Shown: positions 8,697-16,646 of the stretch, piece by piece | Position numbering within the stretch: the first letter of the stretch is position 1 | Layout of the letters: each line of letters opens with the position of its first letter | NCBI GenBank assembly: GCA_016938655.1 | Contig: JAFGUG010000031.1 | Coordinates: 62,001 to 126,000 of the forward strand | Origin: Thiotrichales bacterium | GTDB lineage: Bacteria; Pseudomonadota; Gammaproteobacteria; Thiomicrospirales; Thiomicrospiraceae | Direction of reading: 5' to 3' | Length of the DNA stretch: 64,000 nucleotides | Position numbers and translations under genes: made by a program | Notes under the pieces: generated by a model | Database searches by the model: none | The model's input: the letters and a program-made list of their open reading frames with translations, nothing else | Told to the model about the DNA's origin: nothing

Positions 8697-9503
8697 ATGT
8701 TAAAATACCTGAGTTACTCGATTGTGATTATCTGGGCGTTGATGGCGTTTGCCGGCTTTTTTATTGATGAAAGTGCCAACGAAGTTTTTCTAAATTCGTT
8801 TTTAACGCCACCGAGTAGCGATGCGATTTTAGGGCGTGATGAGTTGGGTCGCCCTGTTCTAGAGCGGGTGATCCTTGGCGCACAAACCTCTTTATTAGTG
8901 GCGTTGGGGGTGGTGTTTTTCTCAGCGATTATTGGCACAACGATTGGCGTTTACAGCGGCTATATGGGCGGTTGGACAGATCGAGTGATCACTAAAATCA
9001 TTGATGTCTTTTTAGCATTTCCGGGTTTGTTGTTGGCCATTGCTCTGGCGGCCATCTTAGGGCCGGGCATTGAAAACGTAGTATTTGCGTTGGTGGTGGT
9101 GGGCTGGGTGGGCTATGCGCGTTTAGCACGAGCGCAAACTTTAAGCTTGCGTCACCGAGAGCACATATTTGCTGCGCGTGCGCTAGGGGTGGCCACGCCG
9201 CTGATTCTATTTAGACATGTGCTACCGCTCATCTTAGCGCCCTTAGGTGTTGAAGCCACCTTTGGGATTGCCGGAGCGGTGATCTCTGAAGCAGGCCTGT
9301 CGTTTTTAGGCTTGGGGGTTCAACCGCCGGAAGCCTCTTGGGGAAGCATGATTAAAGAGGGGACGCGTTATCTATTGGTGGCACCGCATTTGGTCTTAGC
9401 CCCTGGGATTGGTTTGATGTTGGTGGTGCTGGCGGTCAATTTAATCGGTGACCAATGGCGCGACCATTTGGATGTACGTTCTCGGAGTAACAACCGAAAA
9501 TAA
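8697..9503 (+). CDS. ABC transporter permease, DppC/OppC type
   Basis: 268-residue permease partner of the preceding gene, starting directly after its stop. Features are 'LGRDELGRPVLERVI' after the first helix, an EAA loop 'EHIFAARALGVATP' and the DppC hallmark 'EAGLSFLGLGVQPPEASWG'. With DppB it forms the membrane channel of a peptide importer. No ATP-binding subunits follow; the next gene is convergent. The ATPases must be encoded elsewhere or borrowed from another importer. An iterated palindrome copy encodes the Ala-Gly-Leu of the hallmark motif. Confidence 0.92.
   Translation: MLKYLSYSIVIIWALMAFAGFFIDESANEVFLNSFLTPPSSDAILGRDELGRPVLERVILGAQTSLLVALGVVFFSAIIGTTIGVYSGYMGGWTDRVITKIIDVFLAFPGLLLAIALAAILGPGIENVVFALVVVGWVGYARLARAQTLSLRHREHIFAARALGVATPLILFRHVLPLILAPLGVEATFGIAGAVISEAGLSFLGLGVQPPEASWGSMIKEGTRYLLVAPHLVLAPGIGLMLVVLAVNLIGDQWRDHLDVRSRSNNRK
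9290..9301. repeat. Iterated palindrome copy (inside CDS)
   Basis: AGCAGGCCTGTC in the DppC-type gene, read as Ala-Gly-Leu within its conserved motif. Confidence 0.75.
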
Positions 9504-9533
9504 GAGCGGTTTTTTATTTTAATATTTTATAAA

Positions 9534-9563
9534 TAACCTCTAAACACGTAACCTCTAAACACG
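9534..9563. repeat. Perfect 15-bp tandem duplication
   Basis: TAACCTCTAAACACG occurs twice back to back (9534-9548, 9549-9563), spanning the stop codon of the minus-strand MOSC gene. Because the unit is five codons, the stop itself is duplicated in frame. It looks like a recent slippage event. Confidence 0.9.
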
Positions 9564-10004
9564 CGCCAGTAACTGAACTCGGTCTCCAAGGTTTAAGGTG
9601 CCTTCTCGTAATACCTTACACCGTGCTCCGCCCCGCCAATTTGGGGTAAGGGCTTGCTTAAGTCCTGTCTGTAATGCTTCCATTCGTGCGCACGGGTCGG
9701 TCTCCTTGGTAATTTCAAGTAATACCGATCCTACTTGAATTTGTTGCCCGATCATCTGGTCATTAAATTCAATATCATCTATCAATAAGTTGGCTCGGCG
9801 TTCTGTCCAGTCAATGGATTTGCCAGCCTCTTGACACGCTAAGTTCCAGTTTTTAAGTGAGAGCAGGGTGATTTGCGTTTTCCGGTTTTTGGCGCCTTGA
9901 TAATCATTTTCTAAGCCAGATTCTTTGCTGACTTTAATAGATTGATGTTCTGTAATGGCCGCTTTTGATGTTGGGTGTGTGGCGATACCAATAAGTTTTG
10001 CCAT
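9555..10004 (-). CDS. MOSC-domain protein
   Basis: 149-residue stand-alone MOSC domain. MOSC proteins (YiiM, YcbX, C-terminus of molybdenum cofactor sulfurase) bind molybdenum cofactor or carry sulfur through a conserved cysteine, here in 'ETDPCARMEAL'. Other family features are 'SGLENDYQG', 'RRANLLIDDIEF' and the C-terminal 'GARCKVLREG' with a second cysteine. It is half the length of YcbX or YiiM, so it lacks their extra domains. No Mo-enzyme genes are next to it. A tandem duplication overlaps its stop codon. Confidence 0.82.
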   Translation of the reverse strand: MAKLIGIATHPTSKAAITEHQSIKVSKESGLENDYQGAKNRKTQITLLSLKNWNLACQEAGKSIDWTERRANLLIDDIEFNDQMIGQQIQVGSVLLEITKETDPCARMEALQTGLKQALTPNWRGGARCKVLREGTLNLGDRVQLLARV

Positions 10005-10167
10005 GATGTGTGTTTCCTTGAATGCATTATTTAACGCAACATTTTAAATGGTGAATGTGACAAACAGTTTAAGGTTACCAAACAATCTTATTTTAAGTAT
10101 CATATCGCTACTATTTTTTAACTGATGCAATCTAAGGAAACGAATGAAAGCTGCCGCAGGAGAGTCT

Positions 10168-11214
10168 ATGTCACTGGGATCCGTCATGGTGGATATTGCC
10201 GGAACCAGTTTGCAACCGCATGAAACGTCGCGTTTGATGGATCCGCTTGTAGCGGGGGTGATTTTGTTTAGTCGTAACTTTGAATCGGTTGAGCAGCTAA
10301 AAGCTTTAACGGAGTCGATTCATGCTTTGAGGCACCCAAGATTGTTAATTGGTGTTGATCATGAAGGCGGTCGTGTTCAGCGTTTTAGAGCAGGCTTTAC
10401 CCACATTCCCCCCATGCGTGTCTTGGGACAGCTACACGAAACCAACCCACAGTTAAGTTATGATAGTGCCGAAAAAATTGGCTGGTTACTCGCCAGTGAA
10501 CTCTTAGCTGTGGGCGTGGATTTTAGTTTTGCACCCGTGGTCGATTTGGACTACGGTGGCAGTAAAGTGATTGGTGACCGTGCCTTTGCAATGAATCCGC
10601 AAACGGTCAGCAAGTTGGCGTTTCATGTGATGGCTGGGATGCGTAAAGCGGGCATGGCCTCGGTCGCAAAACATTTTCCGGGGCACGGCTTTATTGAGGC
10701 CGATACCCATTTAGAGATTGCGATTGATGAACGTCCGTTTGCAGAAATTGAACAGAAGGATTTACAGCCTTTTTTGAACTTAATTGAAAATGGCGTGGAT
10801 GCGGTCATGCCCGCGCATGTTATTTATTCTAAGGTTGACAGTCTGCCTGCTGGTTTTTCGCAACACTGGTTACAAACGGTGTTGAGACAAAAGTGTCATT
10901 TTGAAGGAGCCATTATCAGCGATGATATGAGCATGAAAGCCGCCACCGAATATGGCACCGCTGCAAAACGAGTATTAACCGCACTGCAAGCAGGTTGTGA
11001 CTTGGTGTTGGTCTGTAATGACCCACTAGCGGCCGATGAAGTGCTCAGTAAAGTCACTTGGCACGCAAATGCATTATCGCACGCTCGACTTATTCGCTTG
11101 CATGCCCACAAAAAAATAGACTACGACAAGTTGCAGTACAACCCGTTGTGGCAAGCGGCAGTGTCAGTGGTTAAAAATTTAAATCAAAAAAATAATCAAC
11201 AGGAGTTAATTTAA
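10168..11214 (+). CDS. nagZ: Beta-N-acetylhexosaminidase (NagZ)
   Basis: Glycoside hydrolase family 3 enzyme that removes GlcNAc from anhydro-muropeptides in cytoplasmic wall recycling. The substrate pocket motif 'VDHEGGRVQRF', the histidine loop 'AKHFPGHG' and the nucleophile region 'ISDDMSM' are all present. About 348 residues, matching the family. I prefer ATG 10168, which has AGGAG 7 nt upstream and gives an N-terminus like E. coli NagZ. ATG 10144 in the same frame also has a good AAGGA and would add eight residues. The stop overlaps the next start by 1 nt, so the MscS gene is co-translated. Confidence 0.93.
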   Translation: MSLGSVMVDIAGTSLQPHETSRLMDPLVAGVILFSRNFESVEQLKALTESIHALRHPRLLIGVDHEGGRVQRFRAGFTHIPPMRVLGQLHETNPQLSYDSAEKIGWLLASELLAVGVDFSFAPVVDLDYGGSKVIGDRAFAMNPQTVSKLAFHVMAGMRKAGMASVAKHFPGHGFIEADTHLEIAIDERPFAEIEQKDLQPFLNLIENGVDAVMPAHVIYSKVDSLPAGFSQHWLQTVLRQKCHFEGAIISDDMSMKAATEYGTAAKRVLTALQAGCDLVLVCNDPLAADEVLSKVTWHANALSHARLIRLHAHKKIDYDKLQYNPLWQAAVSVVKNLNQKNNQQELI

Positions 11215-12320
11215 TGGACTGGTTGTTACAAACTTGGGCTGAACTGGTGGTGTTATCCGGTGAACAGGTTTGGATGCTTATTGTGGGTACCATCTTAACG
11301 GTAACGTTTGTGGTGGATGTTGTGCAGCGTTTCTTTTTACGCAAACTGCATGACCATTTGGCAAAACGTGGCAAGGTCTGGTTAGACAGTTTTGTGGATG
11401 CGGCGCGTTCGCCAGCCTCTTTCTTTATCTGGGTAAACGGAACGGTCTTGGCGGTCATCACCGTTATGAACAACTTTGGTGTCTATTCAGATTTAGTGCC
11501 TTATATCCAATCGTTTAAATCCACGATTCTGACGTTATCGTTTGGTTGGTATGTGATTCGATTAGTCCAGCGTATGGAAGGGCACTTAAAACTCTATGCC
11601 CGCAGTGACGACCGTTTAGACGAAGTGACGGTGGAAGCGCTGTCTAAAATCATTAAACTGATTGCGTTTATCTTAACCACTTTGTTCTTCTTAAACGCCT
11701 TTGGTGTGAGTTTAACAGGCCTGCTGGCATTTGGTGGTATGGGCGGTATCGCGGTTGGTTTTGCGGCCAAAGACCTCTTAGGGAATGTTTTTGGTGGTTT
11801 GATGTTATACATGGATAAACCCTTTACCGTTGGTGAATGGATTCGTTCGCCGGATAAGGAGTTAGAAGGCACGGTCGAGAAAATTGGTTGGCGTATGACC
11901 ATGGTGCGTACCTTTGATAAACGCCCGTTGTACATACCAAATGGCATTTTTTCAAATATCTCGATTGAGAACCCGTCGCGTATGACCAATCGCCGAATTA
12001 AAGAGACGGTGGGGATTCGTTATGCGGATGTCAAACAGATGCACAATATTACACAAGGCGTCAAGGCGATGTTGCGAGCGCATCCTGAGATCGACCAAGA
12101 TCAAACGATGATTGTGAACTTCAACAGTTTTGGTCCTTCGTCTTTGGATTTCTTTATCTACACCTTCACCAAAACCACTGAGTGGATTCGATATCATGAG
12201 ATTAAAGAAGATGTATTACTCAAAGTCGCTGGGGTAATTGAAGAGCACGGCGCAGAAATTGCCTTTCCATCACGCAGTATTTACATTGAGTCGGGTGAGT
12301 TTGATAAAAGTGTGAACTAG
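11214..12320 (+). CDS. MscS-family mechanosensitive channel
   Basis: 368-residue inner-membrane channel that would open under osmotic downshock. It has three or four N-terminal helices, and the pore-lining helix and following domain are very clear: 'GGMGGIAVGFAAKDLLGN' then 'FGGLMLYMDKPFTVGEWI'. The soluble beta domain follows ('GWRMTMVRTFDKRPLYIPNG'). It is longer than E. coli MscS and closer to YbdG/YnaI-like members. ATG overlaps the nagZ stop; AGGAG at 11201-11205 is its ribosome site. A strong hairpin terminator follows. Confidence 0.9.
   Translation: MDWLLQTWAELVVLSGEQVWMLIVGTILTVTFVVDVVQRFFLRKLHDHLAKRGKVWLDSFVDAARSPASFFIWVNGTVLAVITVMNNFGVYSDLVPYIQSFKSTILTLSFGWYVIRLVQRMEGHLKLYARSDDRLDEVTVEALSKIIKLIAFILTTLFFLNAFGVSLTGLLAFGGMGGIAVGFAAKDLLGNVFGGLMLYMDKPFTVGEWIRSPDKELEGTVEKIGWRMTMVRTFDKRPLYIPNGIFSNISIENPSRMTNRRIKETVGIRYADVKQMHNITQGVKAMLRAHPEIDQDQTMIVNFNSFGPSSLDFFIYTFTKTTEWIRYHEIKEDVLLKVAGVIEEHGAEIAFPSRSIYIESGEFDKSVN
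11714..11725. repeat. Iterated palindrome copy (inside CDS)
   Basis: AACAGGCCTGCT in the MscS gene, read as Thr-Gly-Leu-Leu just before the pore helix. Confidence 0.7.
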
Positions 12321-12345
12321 GCGTATCTGTTTTTGATTAAAATCG

Positions 12346-12381
12346 AAACCGTACAACTCTTTTGGCGTGTACGGTTTTTTT
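12346..12381 (+). terminator. Rho-independent terminator after the MscS gene
   Basis: AAACCGTAC (12346-12354) pairs with GTACGGTTT (12369-12377), followed by a T run. The complementary A-rich side is weak, so it mainly serves the plus strand. Confidence 0.85.
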
Positions 12382-12427
12382 GTTTTAAAAGACTGAAAAA
12401 GCGGCTTTTCCGATGTTATATAGCAGA

Positions 12428-13093
12428 TTACTTGGTTAAACCTTGACCACTTTCAACCCGTTTTTTTAAGTTGGAAAGAGAGTTTAAAGGCATATCCACT
12501 ACCATGGCATTGGTAAGCCAACTGGGAATCTCTCCGCCGGGCTCTGTGCTTACTTGTAACGTGACCTTAACACTTGGATGAGCCGTTTGAGTATTTTGGG
12601 GTTCTAACTTCCAAAAGCCCTCTAATTTAGGCACTCTAACCAGACCATCTTGGCGTGGGTAAGCGTCGGGTTGTCCAGTCATTTGAATGTTGACACTGCC
12701 GTCCGCACCATTTGTTACGGTGGCTAAAATGACCGAATCACGGTCGGATACTGGCCATGGAAGATCGGTGACTGAGTAGTTTAGAGATTGATGGTCATTC
12801 AGGCGTTTTAGTTGTTTTGCAAGTTTGGATTTGTAATACCATTTAGGCACATTTTGGGTGTCTCGGATGACACTGACAATGTCATTGAGCGGTGCATTTA
12901 TAATTACTTCACCTCTGAACGCCTTAAAATCCGAGCCTTCAACCGTTTTGGTCCAGACTTTAACGGCGCTGTCTGAGGTATCTTGATTAATATAGCTTTG
13001 CTGCTCCCAGGCGAAGCTGTATGAACTGGCCAACGGCAGAACCAGTAGGGTGCTTATTAATAGCGTTGTTTTTAACGGTGTAGATAAAAGCAT
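12428..13093 (-). CDS. Exported START-domain lipid-binding protein
   Basis: 221 residues with a signal peptide ('LLISTLLVLPLASSYSFA') and a START/Bet v 1-like fold. Supporting features are 'VWTKTVEGSDFKAFRGEV', 'VIRDTQNVPKWYYKSKLAK' and 'WPVSDRDSVIL'. Homologues in gammaproteobacteria are annotated as START-domain proteins of unknown ligand, presumably binding a lipid or hydrophobic molecule in the periplasm. The gene lies downstream of murB on the same strand with 36 nt between, and a full palindromic repeat sits 4 nt before its ATG. Confidence 0.8.
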   Translation of the reverse strand: MLLSTPLKTTLLISTLLVLPLASSYSFAWEQQSYINQDTSDSAVKVWTKTVEGSDFKAFRGEVIINAPLNDIVSVIRDTQNVPKWYYKSKLAKQLKRLNDHQSLNYSVTDLPWPVSDRDSVILATVTNGADGSVNIQMTGQPDAYPRQDGLVRVPKLEGFWKLEPQNTQTAHPSVKVTLQVSTEPGGEIPSWLTNAMVVDMPLNSLSNLKKRVESGQGLTK

Positions 13094-13097
13094 AATG

Positions 13098-13109
13098 AGC
13101 AGGCCTGCT
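13098..13109. repeat. Iterated palindrome copy (intergenic)
   Basis: Perfect AGCAGGCCTGCT, 20 nt after the murB stop (minus strand) and 4 nt before the ATG of the START gene. Outer bases TG/GAG extend it partly. Confidence 0.8.
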
Positions 13110-13129
13110 GAGTTTGTTTACATGCGTTT

Positions 13130-14152
13130 TTATATAAAAATAACTTCCGGTTCTAAGTGAATACCAAATTTGTGGTCCACCGCATCTTGAATCATCTGTG
13201 CGAGTTCGATAATGTCTTGGCCAGTTGCGCCGCCTAAATTTTCAATCACCAAAGCGTGTCGGTTAGAGACACCTGCTCGACCATTTCTCTGTCCTTTCCA
13301 GTTTGCGGCTTCAATGAGCCAAGCGGCTGGAATTTTGAAATGGCCGTCTAAGGTTTTATGGTGTGGGATATCGGGATAGTTTTCCAGAATTTCTTGAAAA
13401 TATTCGCTATTGACCACAGGGTTCTTGAAGAAACTGCCGGCGTTACCAAAGTTTTTAGGGTCGGGTAAACGTTTTCTGCGTATTTTAACAATCTCGTCAA
13501 ACACCATTTTGGGGGTAATATCCGCTTTAGGAACCTCTGCCAGTGCTTGTTTTAAGGGTTCATACATAATGTTTGGAATGCCGGCATGCAGTTTGTGCAA
13601 ACGAAAGGTGACACGATGCACAACAAGGCGATCGGTGTACTCTTGTTTAAAGATACTGGTTCGATAGCCAAAGTTGCAGTCGGCATTACGAAATTCACGG
13701 CGTTCACCATTAAACAAGTTGAGTGTTTGAACACGAGTAATCGCATCACGCGCTTCTGAACCGTAAGCACCAATGTTTTGTACCGGTGCGGCACCCACAT
13801 CTCCAGGAATCAAAGCGAGGTTTTCAAGCCCCCAGTAACCATGATTGACTGACCACTCAACCAGTTCATGCCAATCATTTCCTGCCCCCACCGAAACCCA
13901 AACATTGTCCGCGTCTTCTTTAACGATTTTAATTTGTTTATAACCGCAGTGCACCACAACCCCTTTAATGTCACCAGTAAACAGCATGTTGCTGCCGCCG
14001 CCAATGATTCTCCAAGGAAGTGAGGCGAGGGTAAGGTCGGACCTTAAAACAGTAATATCACTCTGTCTAAAGATTTCAACGTAATACTGGGCATTAACGT
14101 TGATCTTAAAGGTGTTGTGTTTTTCGAGCGGATAGTTGGCCTGAATGTGCAT
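13130..14152 (-). CDS. murB: UDP-N-acetylenolpyruvoylglucosamine reductase
   Basis: FAD enzyme that reduces UDP-GlcNAc-enolpyruvate to UDP-MurNAc in the cytoplasm. Visible are the N-terminal 'NTFKI', the FAD pyrophosphate loop 'IIGGGSNML', 'ALIPGDVGAAPVQNIGAYG', the catalytic serine in 'NAGSFFKNP' and the C-terminal acid in 'LEPEVIFI'. The loop 'NFGYRTSIFK' with an intact tyrosine insert marks a type I MurB. At 340 residues it matches the E. coli enzyme. It is divergent from a sodium-dependent transporter whose promoter abuts its start. Confidence 0.96.
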   Translation of the reverse strand: MHIQANYPLEKHNTFKINVNAQYYVEIFRQSDITVLRSDLTLASLPWRIIGGGSNMLFTGDIKGVVVHCGYKQIKIVKEDADNVWVSVGAGNDWHELVEWSVNHGYWGLENLALIPGDVGAAPVQNIGAYGSEARDAITRVQTLNLFNGERREFRNADCNFGYRTSIFKQEYTDRLVVHRVTFRLHKLHAGIPNIMYEPLKQALAEVPKADITPKMVFDEIVKIRRKRLPDPKNFGNAGSFFKNPVVNSEYFQEILENYPDIPHHKTLDGHFKIPAAWLIEAANWKGQRNGRAGVSNRHALVIENLGGATGQDIIELAQMIQDAVDHKFGIHLEPEVIFI

Positions 14153-14160
14153 TTTAGTCT

Positions 14161-14169
14161 TGTTATAAT
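14161..14169 (+). promoter_or_regulatory. Extended -10 promoter for the sodium-dependent transporter
   Basis: TGTTATAAT, an extended -10 element, 31 nt before the ATG at 14200. No good -35 is seen at the right distance, as is common with extended -10 promoters. Confidence 0.55.
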
Positions 14170-14199
14170 GTTCGAAAATACAATTATAAAGGAAGATGC

Positions 14200-15636
14200 A
14201 TGAGCCAATTAAAACTTTCTAAGGAAGGTTGGTCTAATCAGACCTTATTTATCTTAGCGGCTGTCGGTTCCGCGGTGGGTCTGGGGAATATTTGGAAGTT
14301 TCCTTACATTACGGGTGAAAATGGCGGTGGGGCATTTGTACTGGTTTACCTGGCCTGTGTACTCTTGATTGGTATTCCGGTTCTGTTATCAGAAATTGCA
14401 TTAGGACGTGCCGGTAAAGCAAACCCTGTTCAGGCTATGGCTAATTTAGCTCACGAAAATAAGGCCAGTCGGCTATGGTTTTTATTAGGATTAAATGGCG
14501 TGCTGGCCGGTGCGCTGATTTTATCGTTCTACACCGTCATTGCAGGGTGGGGCGTTGCGTATTTTTTTGAAAGTTTGCTTGGTACCTTTAATGGCATTGG
14601 CAAAGAGGCGGTTGGCGAACATTTTTCAACCATGTTAGCCAGTCCAATGCAGCTGTTATTTTGGCATACGGTTGTTTCAATAATTACGGTTTACATTGTC
14701 TCTAAAGGGGTTAAAAGTGGTTTAGAGCGCGCCATAAGCTTTATGATGCCGGGGCTGCTGTTAATTCTACTTGTGCTTTTGGGGTATGCCACCACCACTG
14801 GGGCGTTTGGTCAGAGTTTCTCTTTCTTGTTCTCGCCGGACTTCTCTAAACTAAGTTGGCAAGCGGTTCTGACTGCGATGGGTCACGCCTTTTTTACCTT
14901 AAGTATCGGTTTAGGGACCATGATGGTCTATGGCTCGTATCTTTCCAATAAATACTCCATTGTCAAAGCGGGCGTTTGGATTGCCTTTGCCGATACCGCT
15001 GTGGCATTGTTAGCAGGCCTGATTATTTTCTCGATTGTGTTTGCTAATGGGTTAGAGCCTGGTTCAGGCCCTGGTTTACTGTTTCAAACCTTACCGATTG
15101 CTTTTGGTCAAATGACTGGTGGCTGGTTCTTTGGAACGCTGTTTTTTGCATTGGTGATTATGGCGGCACTCAGTTCATCTATTTCGTTAATTGAGCCAGC
15201 CGTCAGTTGGTTTGATCAAAACTGGGGAATCAAACGTAAAAAAGCAGCATGGATTTTGGGTTCCCTGATTTGGTTTATTGGTATCGGCACGGTGCTTTCG
15301 TTTAATGAATGGTCGGATGTACACTTTTTGGGCGATCGAACTTTTTTTGACAGTGTTGATTTTATTACCGCTAATATTATGTTGCCATTGGGTGGTTTGT
15401 TGATGGCCGTTTTTGTGGCTTGGGTTGTGAGTCCTAAAGATCGCGCAGAATACATCGACTTGAACAGTCGTTTAATGAATTGGTTTGTTTTTGACTTAAA
15501 GTGGATTGCACCTGTCGCGATTTTAACGGTGTTTGCGACTAATTTAGTGGGTGCCGACAGCGTGTTATTGATGATCTTAGTGTCACTGGCTGTTTATGGG
15601 GTTTACGTGTGGAATGCTATGCGTAAAAACGGATGA
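14200..15636 (+). CDS. Sodium-dependent transporter, NSS/SNF family
   Basis: 478-residue member of the neurotransmitter:sodium symporter family. The first helix has the hallmark 'AVGLGNIWKFPYITGENGGG' that binds Na+ and substrate. About eleven helices are predicted, as in bacterial homologues. Substrates of bacterial relatives are amino acids such as leucine, tryptophan or tyrosine; the specificity here is unknown. 'AAAGGAAG' in front of the ATG is a good ribosome site. It ends at a perfect bidirectional terminator shared with the convergent cyclic-nucleotide-binding gene. Confidence 0.92.
   Translation: MSQLKLSKEGWSNQTLFILAAVGSAVGLGNIWKFPYITGENGGGAFVLVYLACVLLIGIPVLLSEIALGRAGKANPVQAMANLAHENKASRLWFLLGLNGVLAGALILSFYTVIAGWGVAYFFESLLGTFNGIGKEAVGEHFSTMLASPMQLLFWHTVVSIITVYIVSKGVKSGLERAISFMMPGLLLILLVLLGYATTTGAFGQSFSFLFSPDFSKLSWQAVLTAMGHAFFTLSIGLGTMMVYGSYLSNKYSIVKAGVWIAFADTAVALLAGLIIFSIVFANGLEPGSGPGLLFQTLPIAFGQMTGGWFFGTLFFALVIMAALSSSISLIEPAVSWFDQNWGIKRKKAAWILGSLIWFIGIGTVLSFNEWSDVHFLGDRTFFDSVDFITANIMLPLGGLLMAVFVAWVVSPKDRAEYIDLNSRLMNWFVFDLKWIAPVAILTVFATNLVGADSVLLMILVSLAVYGVYVWNAMRKNG
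15012..15023. repeat. Iterated palindrome copy (inside CDS)
   Basis: AGCAGGCCTGAT inside the NSS transporter gene, read as Ala-Gly-Leu-Ile. Confidence 0.7.
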
Positions 15637-15675
15637 TATGGTTGTGGTTCCGTTAGGATAAACATTTTAAACAGA

Positions 15676-15710
15676 CACAAAAAAGGAGGCATTTAGCCTC
15701 CTTTTTTGTG
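15676..15710. terminator. Bidirectional terminator
   Basis: A 15-bp perfect stem (left arm 15676-15690, ending GGAGGC; loop ATTTA) with A and T runs inside the stem. It serves both convergent genes on either side. Confidence 0.92.
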
Positions 15711-15723
15711 GGTGGTTTGACGG

Positions 15724-16203
15724 TTAATAATGAGCGGTGTATTGGTTTTGAACCATCCGATACATCTCTAAGTATTTACTGTTGATTTTACGTTGTAAGG
15801 TGTGTGAGTAGCGCAAAATAGATCGCATAACATGGTAAGTGAGCAATGGATGGTTCTCAACCAAAGATTCAAATTCATCACGATGTAACATCAAGACTTC
15901 ACTGTCCTTTTTAGCAATAACGCGCATAGTGTGAGCCACACCATCAACAAACGTCAATTCGCCTGTCATAGAGCCTTCTTGCAACACGTCAATTGAAATT
16001 GTGTTGCCGCCTGGAAACACATTGAGGACTTCTAATTTACCTGTGATAAGCAAGTAAAGAATGTCATCCTTAGAACCCGCTTCAAAAAGTACTTCGGCAG
16101 GTTGCAGTTGTCTGATTTTGACGATGGTTGCTAATACATCACACTCTTCTGAGGTTAAGTCTTGACCTAAGAGCGATCCAGCAATTTTTTTTGAGTTTGG
16201 CAT
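15724..16203 (-). CDS. Cyclic-nucleotide-binding-domain protein
   Basis: 159 residues forming one cNMP-binding beta-barrel. 'VLFEAGSKDDILYLLITGKL' and 'GSMTGELTFVDGVAHTMRVI' are the strand pattern and phosphate-binding cassette. The cassette reads GELTFVDGVAHT, where canonical cAMP sites have RxA-type 'GE..L....R.A', so real nucleotide binding is uncertain. There is no DNA-binding helix-turn-helix, so it is not a CRP-type regulator. It may be a stand-alone sensor or adaptor. AAAGGAAA precedes the ATG. Confidence 0.8.
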   Translation of the reverse strand: MPNSKKIAGSLLGQDLTSEECDVLATIVKIRQLQPAEVLFEAGSKDDILYLLITGKLEVLNVFPGGNTISIDVLQEGSMTGELTFVDGVAHTMRVIAKKDSEVLMLHRDEFESLVENHPLLTYHVMRSILRYSHTLQRKINSKYLEMYRMVQNQYTAHY

Positions 16204-16321
16204 GGCTTTCCTTTTTCGTTAATTTTTAGTTATCTTAAGGTGAACCGAGAGTGATTACTAGAGAAGCGTTCCAAGAAAAGTCGATTCAGACTATTTTTGA
16301 TAAAACAGACCTTGTTTTGGT

Positions 16322-16591
16322 TTAGGGTGCAGGTGTTTCTGCAGGCGCAACGTCTAGTCGTTCAATAGGGAAGAAAATATCAAAAAATGCCCCCATTCCG
16401 TATAGAAATACAAAAATCATTACTAAAACAATAATAATTGAGAAGGCTTGCTTGTTATCAACGAACTTCTTTTTCCAGGGTTCTGCTTTTACATAAGGCC
16501 AAATGATGTATACGAAGATGCCAACAGCAAGCAGTTGTAGCGCAATAAGCACATATTGAAGCCAGTGCGGGAGTTCTTGTTCATTCATCAT
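16322..16591 (-). CDS. Small membrane protein of unknown function
   Basis: 89 residues with two clear membrane helices ('YVLIALQLLAVGIFVYIIW' and 'FSIIIVLVMIFVFLYGMGAF') joined by a basic segment 'KAEPWKKKFVDNK' and a proline-rich tail. I do not recognise the family. The positive loop suggests both ends lie outside the cytoplasm. It sits between dapE (same strand, upstream) and the cyclic-nucleotide-binding gene (same strand, downstream). The start has two ATGs in a row (16591 and 16588). Confidence 0.65.
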   Translation of the reverse strand: MMNEQELPHWLQYVLIALQLLAVGIFVYIIWPYVKAEPWKKKFVDNKQAFSIIIVLVMIFVFLYGMGAFFDIFFPIERLDVAPAETPAP

Positions 16592-16646
16592 AAAAGTAGC
16601 GCCTAAATTGGGGACGGTATAGTGTCTTAGTTTTGTTTGATTTGTT

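Noticed and set aside
16247-16321. Possible small gene between the cyclic-nucleotide gene and the small membrane protein
   Set aside because: No frame with a ribosome site and family-like sequence.
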